The notes below the pieces were generated by a model, which saw only the letters and a list, made by a program, of their open reading frames with translations, searched no databases and was not told the DNA's origin. Shown piece by piece: positions 16,968 through 27,108 of a stretch of DNA of 64,000 nucleotides. Origin of the DNA: an uncultured Massilia sp. (GTDB taxonomy: Bacteria; Pseudomonadota; Gammaproteobacteria; Burkholderiales; Burkholderiaceae); contig CAMLMV010000006.1 in the NCBI GenBank assembly GCA_946481275.1, positions 124,001 through 188,000 on the forward strand. The letters run 5' to 3'. The stretch's first letter is position 1. Every line of letters begins with the position of its first letter. A program made the translations under genes and the position numbers.

Positions 16968-17041
16968 GCGGGTGTAGCTCAATGGTAGAGCAGAAGCTTC
17001 CCAAGCTTACGACGAGGGTTCGATTCCCTTCACCCGCTCCA
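16968..17041 (+). tRNA. tRNA-Gly(CCC)
   Basis: Full cloverleaf: acceptor GCGGGTG pairs with CACCCGC, D arm GCTC/GAGC, anticodon loop TTCCCAA giving anticodon CCC, T arm GAGGG with TTCGATT loop, and an encoded CCA end. The anticodon stem has one terminal mismatch. It closely follows the pattern of E. coli tRNA-Gly(CCC). It reads GGG codons. Confidence 0.95.
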
Positions 17042-17067
17042 TTCCCATATCTCCCCCCAGAAACGAA

Positions 17068-17092
17068 AAATGCCCGCACGCGGCAGGCATTT
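17068..17092 (-). terminator. Terminator of the PEP-CTERM gene, possibly bidirectional
   Basis: AAATGCC and GGCATTT form a 7-bp stem with an 11-base loop. On the minus strand the stem is followed by further Ts (from GAAAAA on the plus strand), giving an intrinsic terminator for the leftward gene ending at 17112. It lies just past tRNA-Gly and could also stop rightward transcripts, though the plus-strand T-run is short. Confidence 0.55.
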
Positions 17093-17111
17093 GTCATGGC
17101 GCGACAGCGTC

Positions 17112-17612
17112 TCAGGCGCGGCGCTTGCGGCCCAGGGCACCCAGCCCGGCCAGGCCAAGCCCCATCAGTGCGAGCGAAGCCGGTTCCGGAACGGCGCGGT
17201 CGACATGGTCGACCACCACGTTGTCCAGCTCGTTAAAGCCCGGATCGTTGCGGGTGACGAAGGCGAGCGACGCATTGTCGGCTGTGGCGATGAAGAACAG
17301 GTCGTAGTGGCCATTGGCCGACGTGCTGAACAATTGTGTGCCGTCCAATGCGACGGCCATCGAGCCCCAGCTCACCGTGGTATCGAAGCTGAGCGAATAG
17401 GTCTCGCCGGCAATCGTGGCGATGACCTGGCTCAGCCAGGCATCGCTGCCGACTGCGCCATCGTTCCAGTAGCCCGGGAAGCTCGAATGGCCGAGGTTAC
17501 CCGTCAGTGTCCAGTCGCTGCCGCCGGCGGCGAAATCGCCGTTCTTGACGAGGTTGGCGCTCGCGGATGCGCTGACGGCCAGCATGGCAATGGCACAGAG
17601 CAGTTTTTTCAT
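17112..17612 (-). CDS. PEP-CTERM sorting-domain protein
   Basis: 166 residues. An N-terminal signal peptide (MKKLLCAIAMLAVSASASA) leads into a small beta-rich domain beginning NLVKNGDFAAGGSDWTL, like carbohydrate-binding or DUF642-type exported proteins. The C terminus is a textbook PEP-CTERM sorting signal: VPEPASLALMGLGLAGLGA and then RKRR. Such proteins are recognised by an exosortase in the inner membrane and cut near the PEP motif, usually in organisms making an exopolysaccharide or floc matrix. GGAAAG precedes the ATG at 17612. The exosortase itself is not in the window, but the ligase-like and acyltransferase genes 1.2-3 kb away may serve the same system. Confidence 0.92.
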   Translation of the reverse strand: MKKLLCAIAMLAVSASASANLVKNGDFAAGGSDWTLTGNLGHSSFPGYWNDGAVGSDAWLSQVIATIAGETYSLSFDTTVSWGSMAVALDGTQLFSTSANGHYDLFFIATADNASLAFVTRNDPGFNELDNVVVDHVDRAVPEPASLALMGLGLAGLGALGRKRRA

Positions 17613-17820
17613 GATCTTTCCAGGGAATAATCGTTATGCCAAGGTAATAGCATCTTTCGTGCCTGAAATTTATTTCCCATTAGTTACAAGGACTTATCTT
17701 CGCGGAAAAACTAATTGCGGATATGCATGTAAAAAATGCCGACATGTCGCCGATTCCTGTGCGCGCCTTGCGACCAGCCCTTATGGCACACTGGCGTTGT
17801 CGCTTCAACCAGTGTCAATC

Positions 17821-19860
17821 ATGCAACAAAACGGACAACAGTCTGATGAAAACAATGCCGGCGCCCTGATGTTCCTGAGCGGCGGCGGCGAAGTGGGCGC
17901 GTTGATGCGCGCGCACGACTGGTCCACGTCGCCGCTGGGTCATCCGCGGACGTGGCCGCAGGCGCTGCGCACGGTCGTCGGGCTGATGCTCAACTCCAAG
18001 TTCCCCATGTTCGTCGCGTGGGGCAAGGAGCTTGCCTTCCTGTACAACGATCCGTATCGCGACATCCTCGGCGACAAGCATCCGGCCGCGCTGGGCCGGC
18101 GGTTCCACGACGTCTGGGCCGAGATCTGGCACGACATCAATCCGCTGATCGAACGCGCGCTGCGCGGCGAAGCCACGTATGCCGACCGCCTGTACCTCGT
18201 GATGAACCGCCATGGCTACGACGAGCCGACCTGGTTCACGTTCTCCTACTCGCCCGTGCGCGACGAGAACGGGGCCATCGCCGGCATGTATTGCGCGTGC
18301 GTCGAGGTCACCGACCAGGTGCTGGCCGAGAAATACCGCAACGAGGAGAACGAGCGGCTGCGCGGCCTGTTCTCGCAGGCGCCCGGGATCATGGCCGTGC
18401 TGCGCGGCCCCGAGCACGTGTTCGAGCTGACAAACCAGTCGTACATGCAGCTGGTCGGGCACCGCCAGATCGTCGGCAAGCGCGCGCGCGACGCGCTGCC
18501 GGAGATCGTCGGCCAGGGCTTCCTCGAACTGCTCGACCGCGTGTACGCGACGGGCGAGCCGTTCGTCGGCCACGCGCTGCCCGTGCGCCTGCAGCGCGAG
18601 CCGGAAGGGCCGCTGGAAGAGCGCTACATCGACTTCGTCTACCAGCCGATCCGCGACGAGAACGGGGCCGTCAGCGGCATCTTCGTGGAAGGCAGCGACG
18701 TCACCGACCGCAAGCTCGTCGAGGACGAACTGCGCGCCGCGAACCGCCAGAAGGACCAGTTCCTCGCGATGCTGGCGCACGAGCTGCGCAATCCGCTCGC
18801 GCCCATCATGACGGCGGCCCAGCTGTTGAAACTCGGCCGGCTGGACGCCAAGAGCGTGGCCAACGCGAGCGACATCATCGTGCGCCAGGCCGAGCACATG
18901 ACGGACCTCGTCAACGACCTGCTGGACGTCTCGCGCGTCACGCGCGGCCTCGTCACGCTGGAGAAGGAAGAGCTGGACCTGAACGTGATCGTGTCCGCAG
19001 CCGTCGAGCAGGTGCGGCCGCTGATCGACGCGCGCCGCCATGCGCTGACCCTGCAGCTCTCGGGGCAGCCCGCGCACGTGACGGGCGACCGCACGCGCCT
19101 CGTGCAGGTCATCTCGAACATCCTCAACAACGCCGCCAAGTACACGGCGCCCGGTGGCCGCATCGTGCTGGCCGTGACGGTGGGCGACGAACAGGCGACC
19201 GTGTCCGTGCGCGACAACGGCGTCGGCATCGCGCCGGAAGTCCTGCCTTACATCTTCGACCTGTTCACCCAGGCCGAGCGCACGCCGGACCGGTCGCAGG
19301 GCGGACTCGGGATCGGGCTGGCACTGGTGAAAAGCCTCGTCGCGCTGCACGGCGGCACCGTGCACGCCCGCAGCGAGGGCTTGGGGCAGGGCAGCGAGTT
19401 CTCGATCCGCCTGCCGTGCGCGGCGCGCGCCCAGGCCGCGGCGGCCAATGACGGCGGCGCGGCAGCGGCGGATGCGGCCCCGGACAACGGCAACCTGCGC
19501 GTGCTCGTCGTCGACGACAATGCCGACGCGGCCCAGATGCTGGCCGCGCTGCTCGAAGTGCAGGGCCACGCGGTCAGCGTCGAATACGATGCGCGCGGCG
19601 CGCTGGACCGGGCGCGCAGCGAGCATCCCGACGTCCTGCTGCTCGACATCGGCCTGCCCGACATGGACGGCTACGAACTGGCGCGGCGCCTGCGCGCGCA
19701 GCCCGAGAACGCGGGCGCCACGCTCGTCGCCCTCACCGGCTACGGGCAGAACCAGGACCGCGAGGAGGCCCAGCAGGCCGGCTTCGACCATTACCTCGTC
19801 AAGCCGGCCGACCTGAACGAGGTCAACGAGGTGCTGGCCCGGGCCGAGGCGCGGCGCTGA
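17821..19860 (+). CDS. PAS-PAS hybrid histidine kinase with C-terminal receiver
   Basis: ATG at 17821 gives 679 residues; the ribosome site is weak. No membrane segments, so it is cytoplasmic. Order: a PAS domain (about 45-165; the WSTSPLGHPRTWPQALRT opening is common in these kinases), a second PAS (about 180-300), a dimerisation/phospho-acceptor region with AMLAHELRNPLAPI (His near 321), an ATPase domain with NILNNAAKYT, DNGVGI and GLGIGLALVKSLV, then a receiver (VLVVDDNADAAQ, phospho-acceptor in LLLDIGLPDMDG near 610, KPAD). The following gene encodes a lone receiver very like this C-terminal one. Signal unknown. Confidence 0.92.
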   Translation: MQQNGQQSDENNAGALMFLSGGGEVGALMRAHDWSTSPLGHPRTWPQALRTVVGLMLNSKFPMFVAWGKELAFLYNDPYRDILGDKHPAALGRRFHDVWAEIWHDINPLIERALRGEATYADRLYLVMNRHGYDEPTWFTFSYSPVRDENGAIAGMYCACVEVTDQVLAEKYRNEENERLRGLFSQAPGIMAVLRGPEHVFELTNQSYMQLVGHRQIVGKRARDALPEIVGQGFLELLDRVYATGEPFVGHALPVRLQREPEGPLEERYIDFVYQPIRDENGAVSGIFVEGSDVTDRKLVEDELRAANRQKDQFLAMLAHELRNPLAPIMTAAQLLKLGRLDAKSVANASDIIVRQAEHMTDLVNDLLDVSRVTRGLVTLEKEELDLNVIVSAAVEQVRPLIDARRHALTLQLSGQPAHVTGDRTRLVQVISNILNNAAKYTAPGGRIVLAVTVGDEQATVSVRDNGVGIAPEVLPYIFDLFTQAERTPDRSQGGLGIGLALVKSLVALHGGTVHARSEGLGQGSEFSIRLPCAARAQAAAANDGGAAAADAAPDNGNLRVLVVDDNADAAQMLAALLEVQGHAVSVEYDARGALDRARSEHPDVLLLDIGLPDMDGYELARRLRAQPENAGATLVALTGYGQNQDREEAQQAGFDHYLVKPADLNEVNEVLARAEARR

Positions 19861-19994
19861 ACGTTCAAGCGTGCGCATATTGCCGCGCGGAACAAGGAGC
19901 GTTATCCTGAGTGCATGCCGTCCCGCGTAGGTTGCGCGCCGGGGCGGCGTATTTTCGTACCATGGTCAATGTGGGCGAATACGGGGACGAGCGT

Positions 19995-20537
19995 ATGTAC
20001 GAGACCATCGAAGAACCGCAGGTGAACAGCCTCCTCGAGCGGCAGGGCGGACAGGCCGCGACCCAGGGCGCAGGCCCGGGCGTGGGTGGCGCGACGGCGT
20101 CCCGGCCGGTGCACCCGGTGCCGGCGTCCGTGCCGGACGATATGGCGCGCGGAACCGCGGCGCAGCCGGGCGTGCGGCGCGTGCTCGTCGTCGACGACAA
20201 CGCCGACGCCGCGCAAACCGTGGCGATGCTGCTGGAGGTGCTGGGCCACGAGACGGCCGTCGAATATGACCCGCTGCAGGCGCTTGCCGTCGCGCGCGAA
20301 CGGTCCTTCGACGCCTTCGTCCTCGACATCGGGCTGCCGGGCATGGACGGCCACGAACTGGCGCGCCAGATCCGCGCGCTGCCGCGGGCGGCGGGCGCCC
20401 TGTTCATCGCACTGACCGGCTATGGCCAGCAGCAGGACCGCGACGCGTCGAAGGCCGCGGGGTTTCATTATCATTTCGTGAAGCCGGCCGACGTCGATGC
20501 GCTGGCCCAGGCGCTGGCGAAGGGCACCCCGACCTGA
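19995..20537 (+). CDS. Single-domain response regulator with low-complexity N terminus
   Basis: About 180 residues from the ATG at 19995 (GGGGA upstream). A GTG at 19911 behind AAGGAG would add 28 residues and cannot be excluded. Residues 1-60 are Gly/Ala/Pro-rich with no domain. The rest is a receiver: VLVVDDNADAAQTVAMLLEV, phospho-acceptor Asp in FVLDIGLPGMDGHELA, LTGYGQQQDR and VKPADVD. No output domain follows. It is strikingly similar to the receiver at the C terminus of the preceding kinase (ADNADAAQ..., GHE/GHA..., GYGQ.QDR), which suggests duplication. It probably takes phosphate from that kinase and acts through protein contact or as a phosphate sink. Confidence 0.82.
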   Translation: MYETIEEPQVNSLLERQGGQAATQGAGPGVGGATASRPVHPVPASVPDDMARGTAAQPGVRRVLVVDDNADAAQTVAMLLEVLGHETAVEYDPLQALAVARERSFDAFVLDIGLPGMDGHELARQIRALPRAAGALFIALTGYGQQQDRDASKAAGFHYHFVKPADVDALAQALAKGTPT

Positions 20538-20640
20538 CGCGGGACCCCTGTCATCATCCTGTCACTTTCACTTCTTACACTGCGAGTTGCTGAACAGTAA
20601 CTGAGCGTGCGCCCTTGCACGCCCTTCTGACGGAACCCGC

Positions 20641-23325
20641 ATGTCCAAGTCCAGTGCGCACACCGCCCCGCGCACCCACCGATTCCTCGCGCTGCTGTGG
20701 CCCGCGCTGGCCCTGCTCGCCTGTGCCGCCCTCTGGACCGCCACCATCCTGCACGCCGGCGCCGAACGCCGCCGTGCCGAGGAGCAGGCGTTCAAGGAAG
20801 CCGACGCGTATGCCGAGGCCTACGAGCAGTACGTCACGCGCTCGGTCGCCCAGGTCGACCAGATCACCATGCAGCTCAAGCACAGCTGGGAGCACGCGCA
20901 CGACCGCAGCCTGATCGAGAACATGCGCCGCGACGGCATGTTCACGGATGCCGCGTTCGTCAACGTGAGCGTGGTCGGGGCTGACGGGGCGGTCCGCTCA
21001 TCCAGCCGCATCCACGCGCGCGGACTGAATCTCGCCCGCACCGATTTTTTTATCCAGCACCGCAACGCCATCTCGACTGCGCTGCGCATCGGCACGCCGC
21101 CGCCGGAACTGGAAGAAGCCCGCGGCACGATCCTGTTCACGCGCCGGCTCGACACACAGGACGACGGGTTCGACGGCGTGCTGCTGATGGCCGTCGACGC
21201 CGCATACTTCACGTCGTTCGTCAGCTCGCCCACGCTGGGGCCGGGCAGCCTGCTGGCGCTGGTCGGCACCGACAATGCGTTGCGCGTCGAGCAGGACGCC
21301 AGCGGCATCGTGCGGACGATGGGCGCCGCGTCGCTGCTGCCCGCGAACGCCGACCGCTGGCCGGTGGCGCGCGGCGTGCAGCTGGTCGGTGGGCAGGGCG
21401 GCTTTGCCGACGGCGAGCCGCGCGTGCTGGGCTGGCGTCGTTCAGCCGCGTATCCGCTCGTGGCTCTCGTCGCGCTGTCGCACACGGCCGTGCTGGAAGC
21501 GGCCGACGCCTACTGGACCGACAGCCGCAACCACACGCTGGTGGCCACCGCCGTGCTGACGCTGCTGGCGCTGGGCGCGAGCATGCTGTCGCTGCGTGCG
21601 GCGGCGCGGGCGCGCGAGCGGGCCGAGATCCAGCGCGCCTACCGCACGGCCACCGAGAGCGGCAACGACGGCTTCTACATGGTCGCGCCGGTGCGCGACC
21701 GCAAGGGCCAGATGGTCGACTTCCGCATCGTCGACTGCAACGAGCGCGGCGCCTTCTTCTACGGCACCACGCGCGCGCAGCTCGTCGGCAGCCTGATCTC
21801 CGCGGTCCACCATGGCAAGTCCTTCGACGAGCTGGTCGCCAATTACCGCACGGCGCTGGCCGTCGGCTTCCACCAGGAAGACCGGCGCATGCCCGACAAC
21901 AACCGGCTGAACATCCGCTGGGGCCACCGCCGCATCGTGCGCGTGGGCGACAACCTCGCCGTCACCCTGCAGGACATCAGCGAGCGCAAGGAACACGAAT
22001 CCCAGCTCGCGCGCCTGGCCAACGAGGACAGCCTCACCGGCCTGCCGAACCGCCACTGGTTCCTGAACTTCGTGCCGGTGGCGCTGGCGCGCGCGGAGGA
22101 CTGCGACCATGGCGCGGCGCTGCTGTTCATCGACCTCGACGAATTCAAGCAGGTCAACGATACGCACGGCCACGCCGTCGGCGACCGCCTGCTCCAGCTG
22201 GCGGCCGAGCGCCTGCTGTCGCAACTGCGTCCCGGCGACAGCGTGGCGCGCTTCGGCGGCGACGAATTCGTCGTCCTGCTGAGCCCCTTCGACAGCGACC
22301 AGCAGGTGTCCATCGTCGCCGCGCGCATCGTCGACGCCTTCAGCAAGCCGTTCCCGATCGCCGACGACCAGCACATGATCGGCGCCTCGGTCGGCATCGC
22401 CGTGTACCCGCGCGACGGCCTCGATGCGGCGACCCTGATCCGCCACGGCGACATCGCCATGTATGCCGGCAAGGCCGAGGGCAAGGGCCAGTACCGCTTC
22501 TTCGACCCCGCGCAGTCGAACATCCTCAAGACGCGTACCCAGCTGCGCCAGCGCCTGCTGGAAGCGATCGACAAGCGCCAGTTCCTGCTGCATTACCAGC
22601 CGCGCGTGGACACGCGCACGGGCGAGCTCCTGAGCATGGAAGCGCTGCTGCGCTGGGAGCATCCGCAGCTGGGCATGATCCGTCCGGACGAATTCATCCC
22701 GCTGGCCGAAGCCAGCGGCCTGATCGTGCCGATCGGCGCCATCGTCATCGACCAGGCCTGCGCCCAGCTGGCCGCCTGGCGCGCGCACGGCGCGGTGCCG
22801 GTGCCCGTGTCGATCAACGTCTCGCCCAAGCAGTTCCTGCGCGGCAGCGTGCAGCGCGAGCTCGAAGACGCGCTGGCCCGCCACGGCGTGCCGGCCGGCC
22901 TGCTCGAAGTGGAGATCACGGAGTCCGCGATGATGGGCGACCAGGCCGAGATCCTCGCCGAGCTGGCCGCGATCCGCGCGCTGGGCGTCAAGCTGCACGT
23001 CGACGATTTCGGCACCGGCTACTCGTCGCTGTCGCAACTGCAGCGCATGAAGATGGACGTGCTGAAGGTCGACCGCTCGTTCACGGCGGAGTTGGGGCGC
23101 TCGCGCGAAGGCACCGTGTTCTTCCAGGCGATCGTGTCGATGGCGCACGCGCTCGGGATGGAAGTCGTGGCGGAAGGTGTCGAGAACGAGGAGCAGCTGG
23201 CGATTTTGCGGGCGCTGAACTGCAACGAGGTGCAGGGCTATTTCGTCGCGCGGCCGCTGCCGGCGGCGGGCATCGCACCGTTGCTGGCGCAGCGTTACCT
23301 GTTCAAGGAAGCGCTGGCCGCGTGA
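20641..23325 (+). CDS. Membrane sensor with PAS, GGDEF and EAL domains
   Basis: 894 residues. One membrane helix near the N terminus (LALLWPALALLACAALWTA), an extracytoplasmic sensor of about 250 residues resembling a Cache domain, and a second helix (TLVATAVLTLLALGASML). In the cytoplasm follow a PAS-like region (about 335-455), a GGDEF domain (FGGDEFVVLL, motif near 539-543) and an EAL domain (MEALLRWEHP near 666, NVSPKQF, DDFGTGYSS, AEGVENEEQL). Both catalytic signatures are complete, so it can in principle make and break cyclic di-GMP. It is not linked to the receiver gene upstream by overlap (103-base gap), so it may have its own promoter. Its TGA abuts the stop of the convergent gene (TGATCA). 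Confidence 0.92.
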   Translation: MSKSSAHTAPRTHRFLALLWPALALLACAALWTATILHAGAERRRAEEQAFKEADAYAEAYEQYVTRSVAQVDQITMQLKHSWEHAHDRSLIENMRRDGMFTDAAFVNVSVVGADGAVRSSSRIHARGLNLARTDFFIQHRNAISTALRIGTPPPELEEARGTILFTRRLDTQDDGFDGVLLMAVDAAYFTSFVSSPTLGPGSLLALVGTDNALRVEQDASGIVRTMGAASLLPANADRWPVARGVQLVGGQGGFADGEPRVLGWRRSAAYPLVALVALSHTAVLEAADAYWTDSRNHTLVATAVLTLLALGASMLSLRAAARARERAEIQRAYRTATESGNDGFYMVAPVRDRKGQMVDFRIVDCNERGAFFYGTTRAQLVGSLISAVHHGKSFDELVANYRTALAVGFHQEDRRMPDNNRLNIRWGHRRIVRVGDNLAVTLQDISERKEHESQLARLANEDSLTGLPNRHWFLNFVPVALARAEDCDHGAALLFIDLDEFKQVNDTHGHAVGDRLLQLAAERLLSQLRPGDSVARFGGDEFVVLLSPFDSDQQVSIVAARIVDAFSKPFPIADDQHMIGASVGIAVYPRDGLDAATLIRHGDIAMYAGKAEGKGQYRFFDPAQSNILKTRTQLRQRLLEAIDKRQFLLHYQPRVDTRTGELLSMEALLRWEHPQLGMIRPDEFIPLAEASGLIVPIGAIVIDQACAQLAAWRAHGAVPVPVSINVSPKQFLRGSVQRELEDALARHGVPAGLLEVEITESAMMGDQAEILAELAAIRALGVKLHVDDFGTGYSSLSQLQRMKMDVLKVDRSFTAELGRSREGTVFFQAIVSMAHALGMEVVAEGVENEEQLAILRALNCNEVQGYFVARPLPAAGIAPLLAQRYLFKEALAA

Positions 23326-24444
23326 TCACGCACCCAGCAGACTGCCCGTCCGCCACGCCTCCGCTCCCGCGATCTTGCAGACGTGCATTCCGCGCAGCAG
23401 GTGGCGATGCGCCGTGCTGGCAAACAGCACGCCGGACTGCGTGGGCCGCAAGGTCGTCGTCCTGCCGCTGACCGGATCGACGATGTCGGCGACGGCATCG
23501 CCCGCCTGCACCTGGTCGCCCAGCTGTTTCAGGAACACGAGCACGCCCGCATGCGGCGCATGCAGCGGTTCCACGCCGGCCAAGGACGTGGGTTCGCACA
23601 GCGGCACCGGCAGCGGTTCGACAGGCAGGTCGACGACGCCCTCGCGCGCCAGGTATTGCAGCAGCGCGTGCGCGTCCCGTTCGGCCAGGTCGTAGCGGAC
23701 GTCGTTCTCGCCGCGCAGCTCGACCGTCACGCCCACGCAGCCCAGCGGGATCGGGAAGCGGTCGCCGAAGTGTTCCGCCAGTTCCCACCACACGCGGCTG
23801 CAGGCTTCGTCGAACGGCTCGCCGCCGGATTCCGTCGCCAGCAGCACGGCGTGCGCGCCCATCAGCGCGGCCAGCGGCTTCACCCGCTCGGACAGCGGCG
23901 TGCCCGTGTACATGTGCAGCACGGCCTCGTTGTCGCAGTGCAGGTCGAGCATGATGTCGGCGTCGATCGCCATGCCCAGCAGCGTCTTCTTGAGTTCTTC
24001 CGTCGCGCTCGATGGCGGCCAGGCCGCCACTTCGCGCCGCGCGTGCTCGCGCACGAGGGCCGCGTTGGCGGCGGGATCCGCGCCCAGCTTGTCCTCAAGG
24101 GACGTCTTCAGCGCCGCGGCCACGTGCCGGTACGAGCGGTTGAAATTGGTGCCGGTGGCGAGGTCGAAGCGTCCGAACGGCGCGCCGTGGATCACCTGTG
24201 ACAGCCCGATCGGATTCGCGGCCGGCACCAGGATGATCTCGCCGGTGACCTTGTTTTCCGCATCCAGCCGGTCGAGCTCACGGCGCAGGACGTGCGCGAC
24301 AAGCATCGCGGGCACCTCGTCCGCGTGCAGCGAGGCCTGGATGTAGACCTTCCTGCCGCTGCCTTGTGGTCCGTAGTGGAAGGACGCCAGGCGGTAGGCG
24401 GCGACGTTGTCTTCGGTGGCGATCGGGTGGGTCTGCTGGCGCAT
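23326..24444 (-). CDS. Succinylglutamate desuccinylase/aspartoacylase family hydrolase
   Basis: 372 residues; AGGAGC precedes the ATG at 24444. Zinc-ligand motifs of this M14-like family are visible: HADE (in [14 protein letters not shown]) and LDLHCDN, together with the arginine/asparagine substrate region NFNRSY. The C-terminal third is beta-rich with [22 protein letters not shown], as in the predicted deacylases. It should cleave an N-acyl amino acid or similar amide in the cytoplasm. It stands alone and does not belong to an arginine succinyltransferase operon, so the substrate is unknown. Divergent from trmB. Confidence 0.85.
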   Translation of the reverse strand: MRQQTHPIATEDNVAAYRLASFHYGPQGSGRKVYIQASLHADEVPAMLVAHVLRRELDRLDAENKVTGEIILVPAANPIGLSQVIHGAPFGRFDLATGTNFNRSYRHVAAALKTSLEDKLGADPAANAALVREHARREVAAWPPSSATEELKKTLLGMAIDADIMLDLHCDNEAVLHMYTGTPLSERVKPLAALMGAHAVLLATESGGEPFDEACSRVWWELAEHFGDRFPIPLGCVGVTVELRGENDVRYDLAERDAHALLQYLAREGVVDLPVEPLPVPLCEPTSLAGVEPLHAPHAGVLVFLKQLGDQVQAGDAVADIVDPVSGRTTTLRPTQSGVLFASTAHRHLLRGMHVCKIAGAEAWRTGSLLGA

Positions 24445-24545
24445 CGGCGGCTCCTGGTTGCAACAGATGCATTATGTCCGAGATCGGCGCGCGGAAGCGC
24501 CGGGTTATAATGACCGCCGTTTTTTTCTCGATTCCTCATATCCCC

Positions 24546-25265
24546 ATGTCCGCCGATACGCCTACCAACGAGCAGGGCCGCACGATGCTCTACGACCCGA
24601 CCGAACGCCGCATCCGCAGTTTCGTCACCCGCGCCGGCCGCCTGTCGACCGGCCAGGCGCGCGCGCTGGAAGCGTATGGCCCGCACTACCTGATCGAGTA
24701 CCGCAAGGCGATGTTCGATTTCCACGCCCCGTTCGGCCGCACCGCGCCGCTGATCCTGGAGATCGGCTTCGGCATGGGCGACACGACGGCGCACATCGCC
24801 AAGGCGATGCCGGACAAGGATTTCATTGGCGTCGAAGTGCACACGCCGGGCGTGGGCAGCCTGCTGAAACTGGCCGGCGAACAGGACATCCAGAACCTGC
24901 GCCTCATCCAGCACGACGCCGTCGAGGTGCTGAACAACATGATCGCCGACGGTTCGCTGGCCGGCGTGCACATCTTCTTCCCCGACCCGTGGCACAAGGC
25001 GCGCCACAACAAGCGCCGCCTGATCCAGCCGCCGTTCGTGCAACTGCTGTGCCAGAAGCTGGCGCAGGGCGGCTATATTCACTGCGCCACCGACTGGGAA
25101 GATTACGCCGTGCAGATGCTGGAAGTGCTGGGCAACGAGCCCGCGCTGCAGAACACGGCCGAGGGCTATGCGGAAAAGCCGTCGTACCGGCCGCTGACCA
25201 AGTTCGAGAACCGCGGCCTGAAACTCGGCCACGGCGTCTGGGACCTCGTGTTCACGAAGCGGTAA
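24546..25265 (+). CDS. trmB: tRNA (guanine-N7-)-methyltransferase
   Basis: Start ATG at 24546, 239 residues. It methylates G46 in the variable loop of tRNA with S-adenosylmethionine. Visible family marks: SAM-binding LEIGFGMGD, then [29 protein letters not shown] (the PDPWPK-like motif) and the C-terminal [23 protein letters not shown] at 24504-24509 is a likely -10 element 36 bases upstream. Its TAA sits directly against the recQ stop (TAATCA). Two upstream in-frame ATGs would extend into the divergent promoter region and are not favoured. Confidence 0.95.
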   Translation: MSADTPTNEQGRTMLYDPTERRIRSFVTRAGRLSTGQARALEAYGPHYLIEYRKAMFDFHAPFGRTAPLILEIGFGMGDTTAHIAKAMPDKDFIGVEVHTPGVGSLLKLAGEQDIQNLRLIQHDAVEVLNNMIADGSLAGVHIFFPDPWHKARHNKRRLIQPPFVQLLCQKLAQGGYIHCATDWEDYAVQMLEVLGNEPALQNTAEGYAEKPSYRPLTKFENRGLKLGHGVWDLVFTKR

Positions 25266-27086
25266 TCACACCATCTCGCTGATGATCCCGACGATCTCGT
25301 CGCCGTAGGACGTCAGCTTCTTCTCGCCGACGCCCGAGACGCCGCGCAACTGGTCGAGCGACATGGGCTTGACCTTGGCGATCTCGCGCAGGGTGGCGTC
25401 CTGGAACACGACGTACGCGGGCACGCCGTGCGCGCGCGCCGTCTCCACGCGCCACCAGCGCAGCTTGTCGAAGATCGCCTGTTCCGACTTCGACAGCTCG
25501 ACTTCCTCGTAGCTGCCGCGCGGCGTCGACGTGCGCTTGGGTTTCACGGGCTTCTGGTACTGGCGCAGCTGCACGTTCTGTTCGCCCTTCAGCACAGGCC
25601 GGGCGGCTTCCGTCAACTTGAGTGAACTGAACGCGTCGTGGTCGACGGTGACGAGGCCGAGGGCGATCGTCTGGCGCACGATGGCGCGCCATTCCTGCTC
25701 GCTGCGTTCGGCGCCGACGCCGAACACGGTCAGCTTGTCGTGGTGCCACTGGTTGATGCGCTCGGACGACACGCCGCGCAGCACGTCGATCACGGGGCCG
25801 GCCGCGAAGCGCTGGTCGACGCGGTAGATGGCCGAGAGCAGTTTTTGCACGGGTACGGTCGCGTCGAACGACGTGGGCGGGATCAGGCATGTGTCGCAGT
25901 TGCCGCACGGGCCGGAGCGCTCGCCGAAGTATTCGAGCAGGCGCATGCGGCGGCAGCTGAGCGTCTCGCACAGCCCCAGCATCGCGTCGAGTTTCGAGGA
26001 CAGCACGCGCTTGAAATTCTCGTCGGCGTCGGACTCGTCGATCATCCGCCGCTGCAGCACGACGTCCTGCAAACCATAGGCCATCCAGGCATTGGACGGC
26101 AGGCCGTCGCGGCCCGCGCGGCCCGTTTCCTGGTAATAGCCTTCCAGCGATTTCGGCAGGTCGAGGTGGCAGACGAAGCGCACGTCCGGCTTGTCGATGC
26201 CCATGCCGAACGCGATGGTCGCCACCATCACGATGTTGTCTTCGCGCAGGAAGCGCGCCTGGTTGTCGGCCCGCAGCGAATACTCCATGCCCGCGTGGTA
26301 GGGCAGGGCGCGGATGCCGTTCTCGTTCAGGAATTCGGCCGTCTCCTCGACCTTCTTTCTCGACAGGCAGTAGACGATGCCGGAGTCGCCCGGGTGTTCC
26401 GCCGTGATGAAGTCGAGCAGCTGCTTGCGGCCGTTCGTCTTTTCGACGATGGAGTAACGGATGTTCGGGCGGTCGAACGACGACACGAATTGCCGCGCCT
26501 CGTCCAGCTGCAGGCGTTGGGCGATCTCGGCGCGCGTGAGCTGGTCGGCCGTTGCCGTCAGCGCGATGCGCGGCACGTGCGGGAAGCGCTCGTGCAGGAT
26601 CGACAGGCGGATGTACTCGGGGCGGAAATCGTGGCCCCATTGCGATACGCAGTGCGCCTCGTCGATGGCGAACAGCGAGATGTGCGCCGACTCGAACAGT
26701 TCCAGGCAGCGCGGCGTCATCAGGCGCTCGGGCGCCACGTAGACGAGGTCCAGGTCCCCGGTGCGCACCATGCGTTCGATGCGCAGCGTTTCTTCGAACG
26801 TCTGCGTCGAGTTCAGGAACGCGGCGCGCACGCCCACTTCGGCAAGGGCGTCGACCTGGTCCTGCATCAGCGCGATCAGCGGCGAGATGACGACGCCGAC
26901 GCCGTCGCGCAGCAGCGCGGGAATCTGGTAGCACAGCGATTTGCCGCCGCCGGTGGGCATCAGCACGAGCGCATCGCCGCCGGACGCCACGTGCTCGACG
27001 ATGTCGGCCTGCTGCCCACGGAAGGCGGGGTAGCCGAAGACCGTCTGCAGGATCTGCAGCGCGCGTTGCTCGATGTCGCTCGTCAT
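25266..27086 (-). CDS. recQ: ATP-dependent DNA helicase RecQ
   Basis: 606 residues, the usual length. Helicase motifs: Walker [21 protein letters not shown] box [26 protein letters not shown] motif III (ALTATAD), [15 protein letters not shown] and [22 protein letters not shown]. The zinc-binding RQC region ([22 protein letters not shown]) and winged helix follow, then an HRDC domain ([28 protein letters not shown]). It unwinds recombination and stalled-fork intermediates 3' to 5'. 22 bases separate its start from the stop of uppP upstream on the same strand. Confidence 0.97.
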   Translation of the reverse strand: MTSDIEQRALQILQTVFGYPAFRGQQADIVEHVASGGDALVLMPTGGGKSLCYQIPALLRDGVGVVISPLIALMQDQVDALAEVGVRAAFLNSTQTFEETLRIERMVRTGDLDLVYVAPERLMTPRCLELFESAHISLFAIDEAHCVSQWGHDFRPEYIRLSILHERFPHVPRIALTATADQLTRAEIAQRLQLDEARQFVSSFDRPNIRYSIVEKTNGRKQLLDFITAEHPGDSGIVYCLSRKKVEETAEFLNENGIRALPYHAGMEYSLRADNQARFLREDNIVMVATIAFGMGIDKPDVRFVCHLDLPKSLEGYYQETGRAGRDGLPSNAWMAYGLQDVVLQRRMIDESDADENFKRVLSSKLDAMLGLCETLSCRRMRLLEYFGERSGPCGNCDTCLIPPTSFDATVPVQKLLSAIYRVDQRFAAGPVIDVLRGVSSERINQWHHDKLTVFGVGAERSEQEWRAIVRQTIALGLVTVDHDAFSSLKLTEAARPVLKGEQNVQLRQYQKPVKPKRTSTPRGSYEEVELSKSEQAIFDKLRWWRVETARAHGVPAYVVFQDATLREIAKVKPMSLDQLRGVSGVGEKKLTSYGDEIVGIISEMV

Positions 27087-27108
27087 GATGTTACTTGCTG
27101 CTCTCGAA

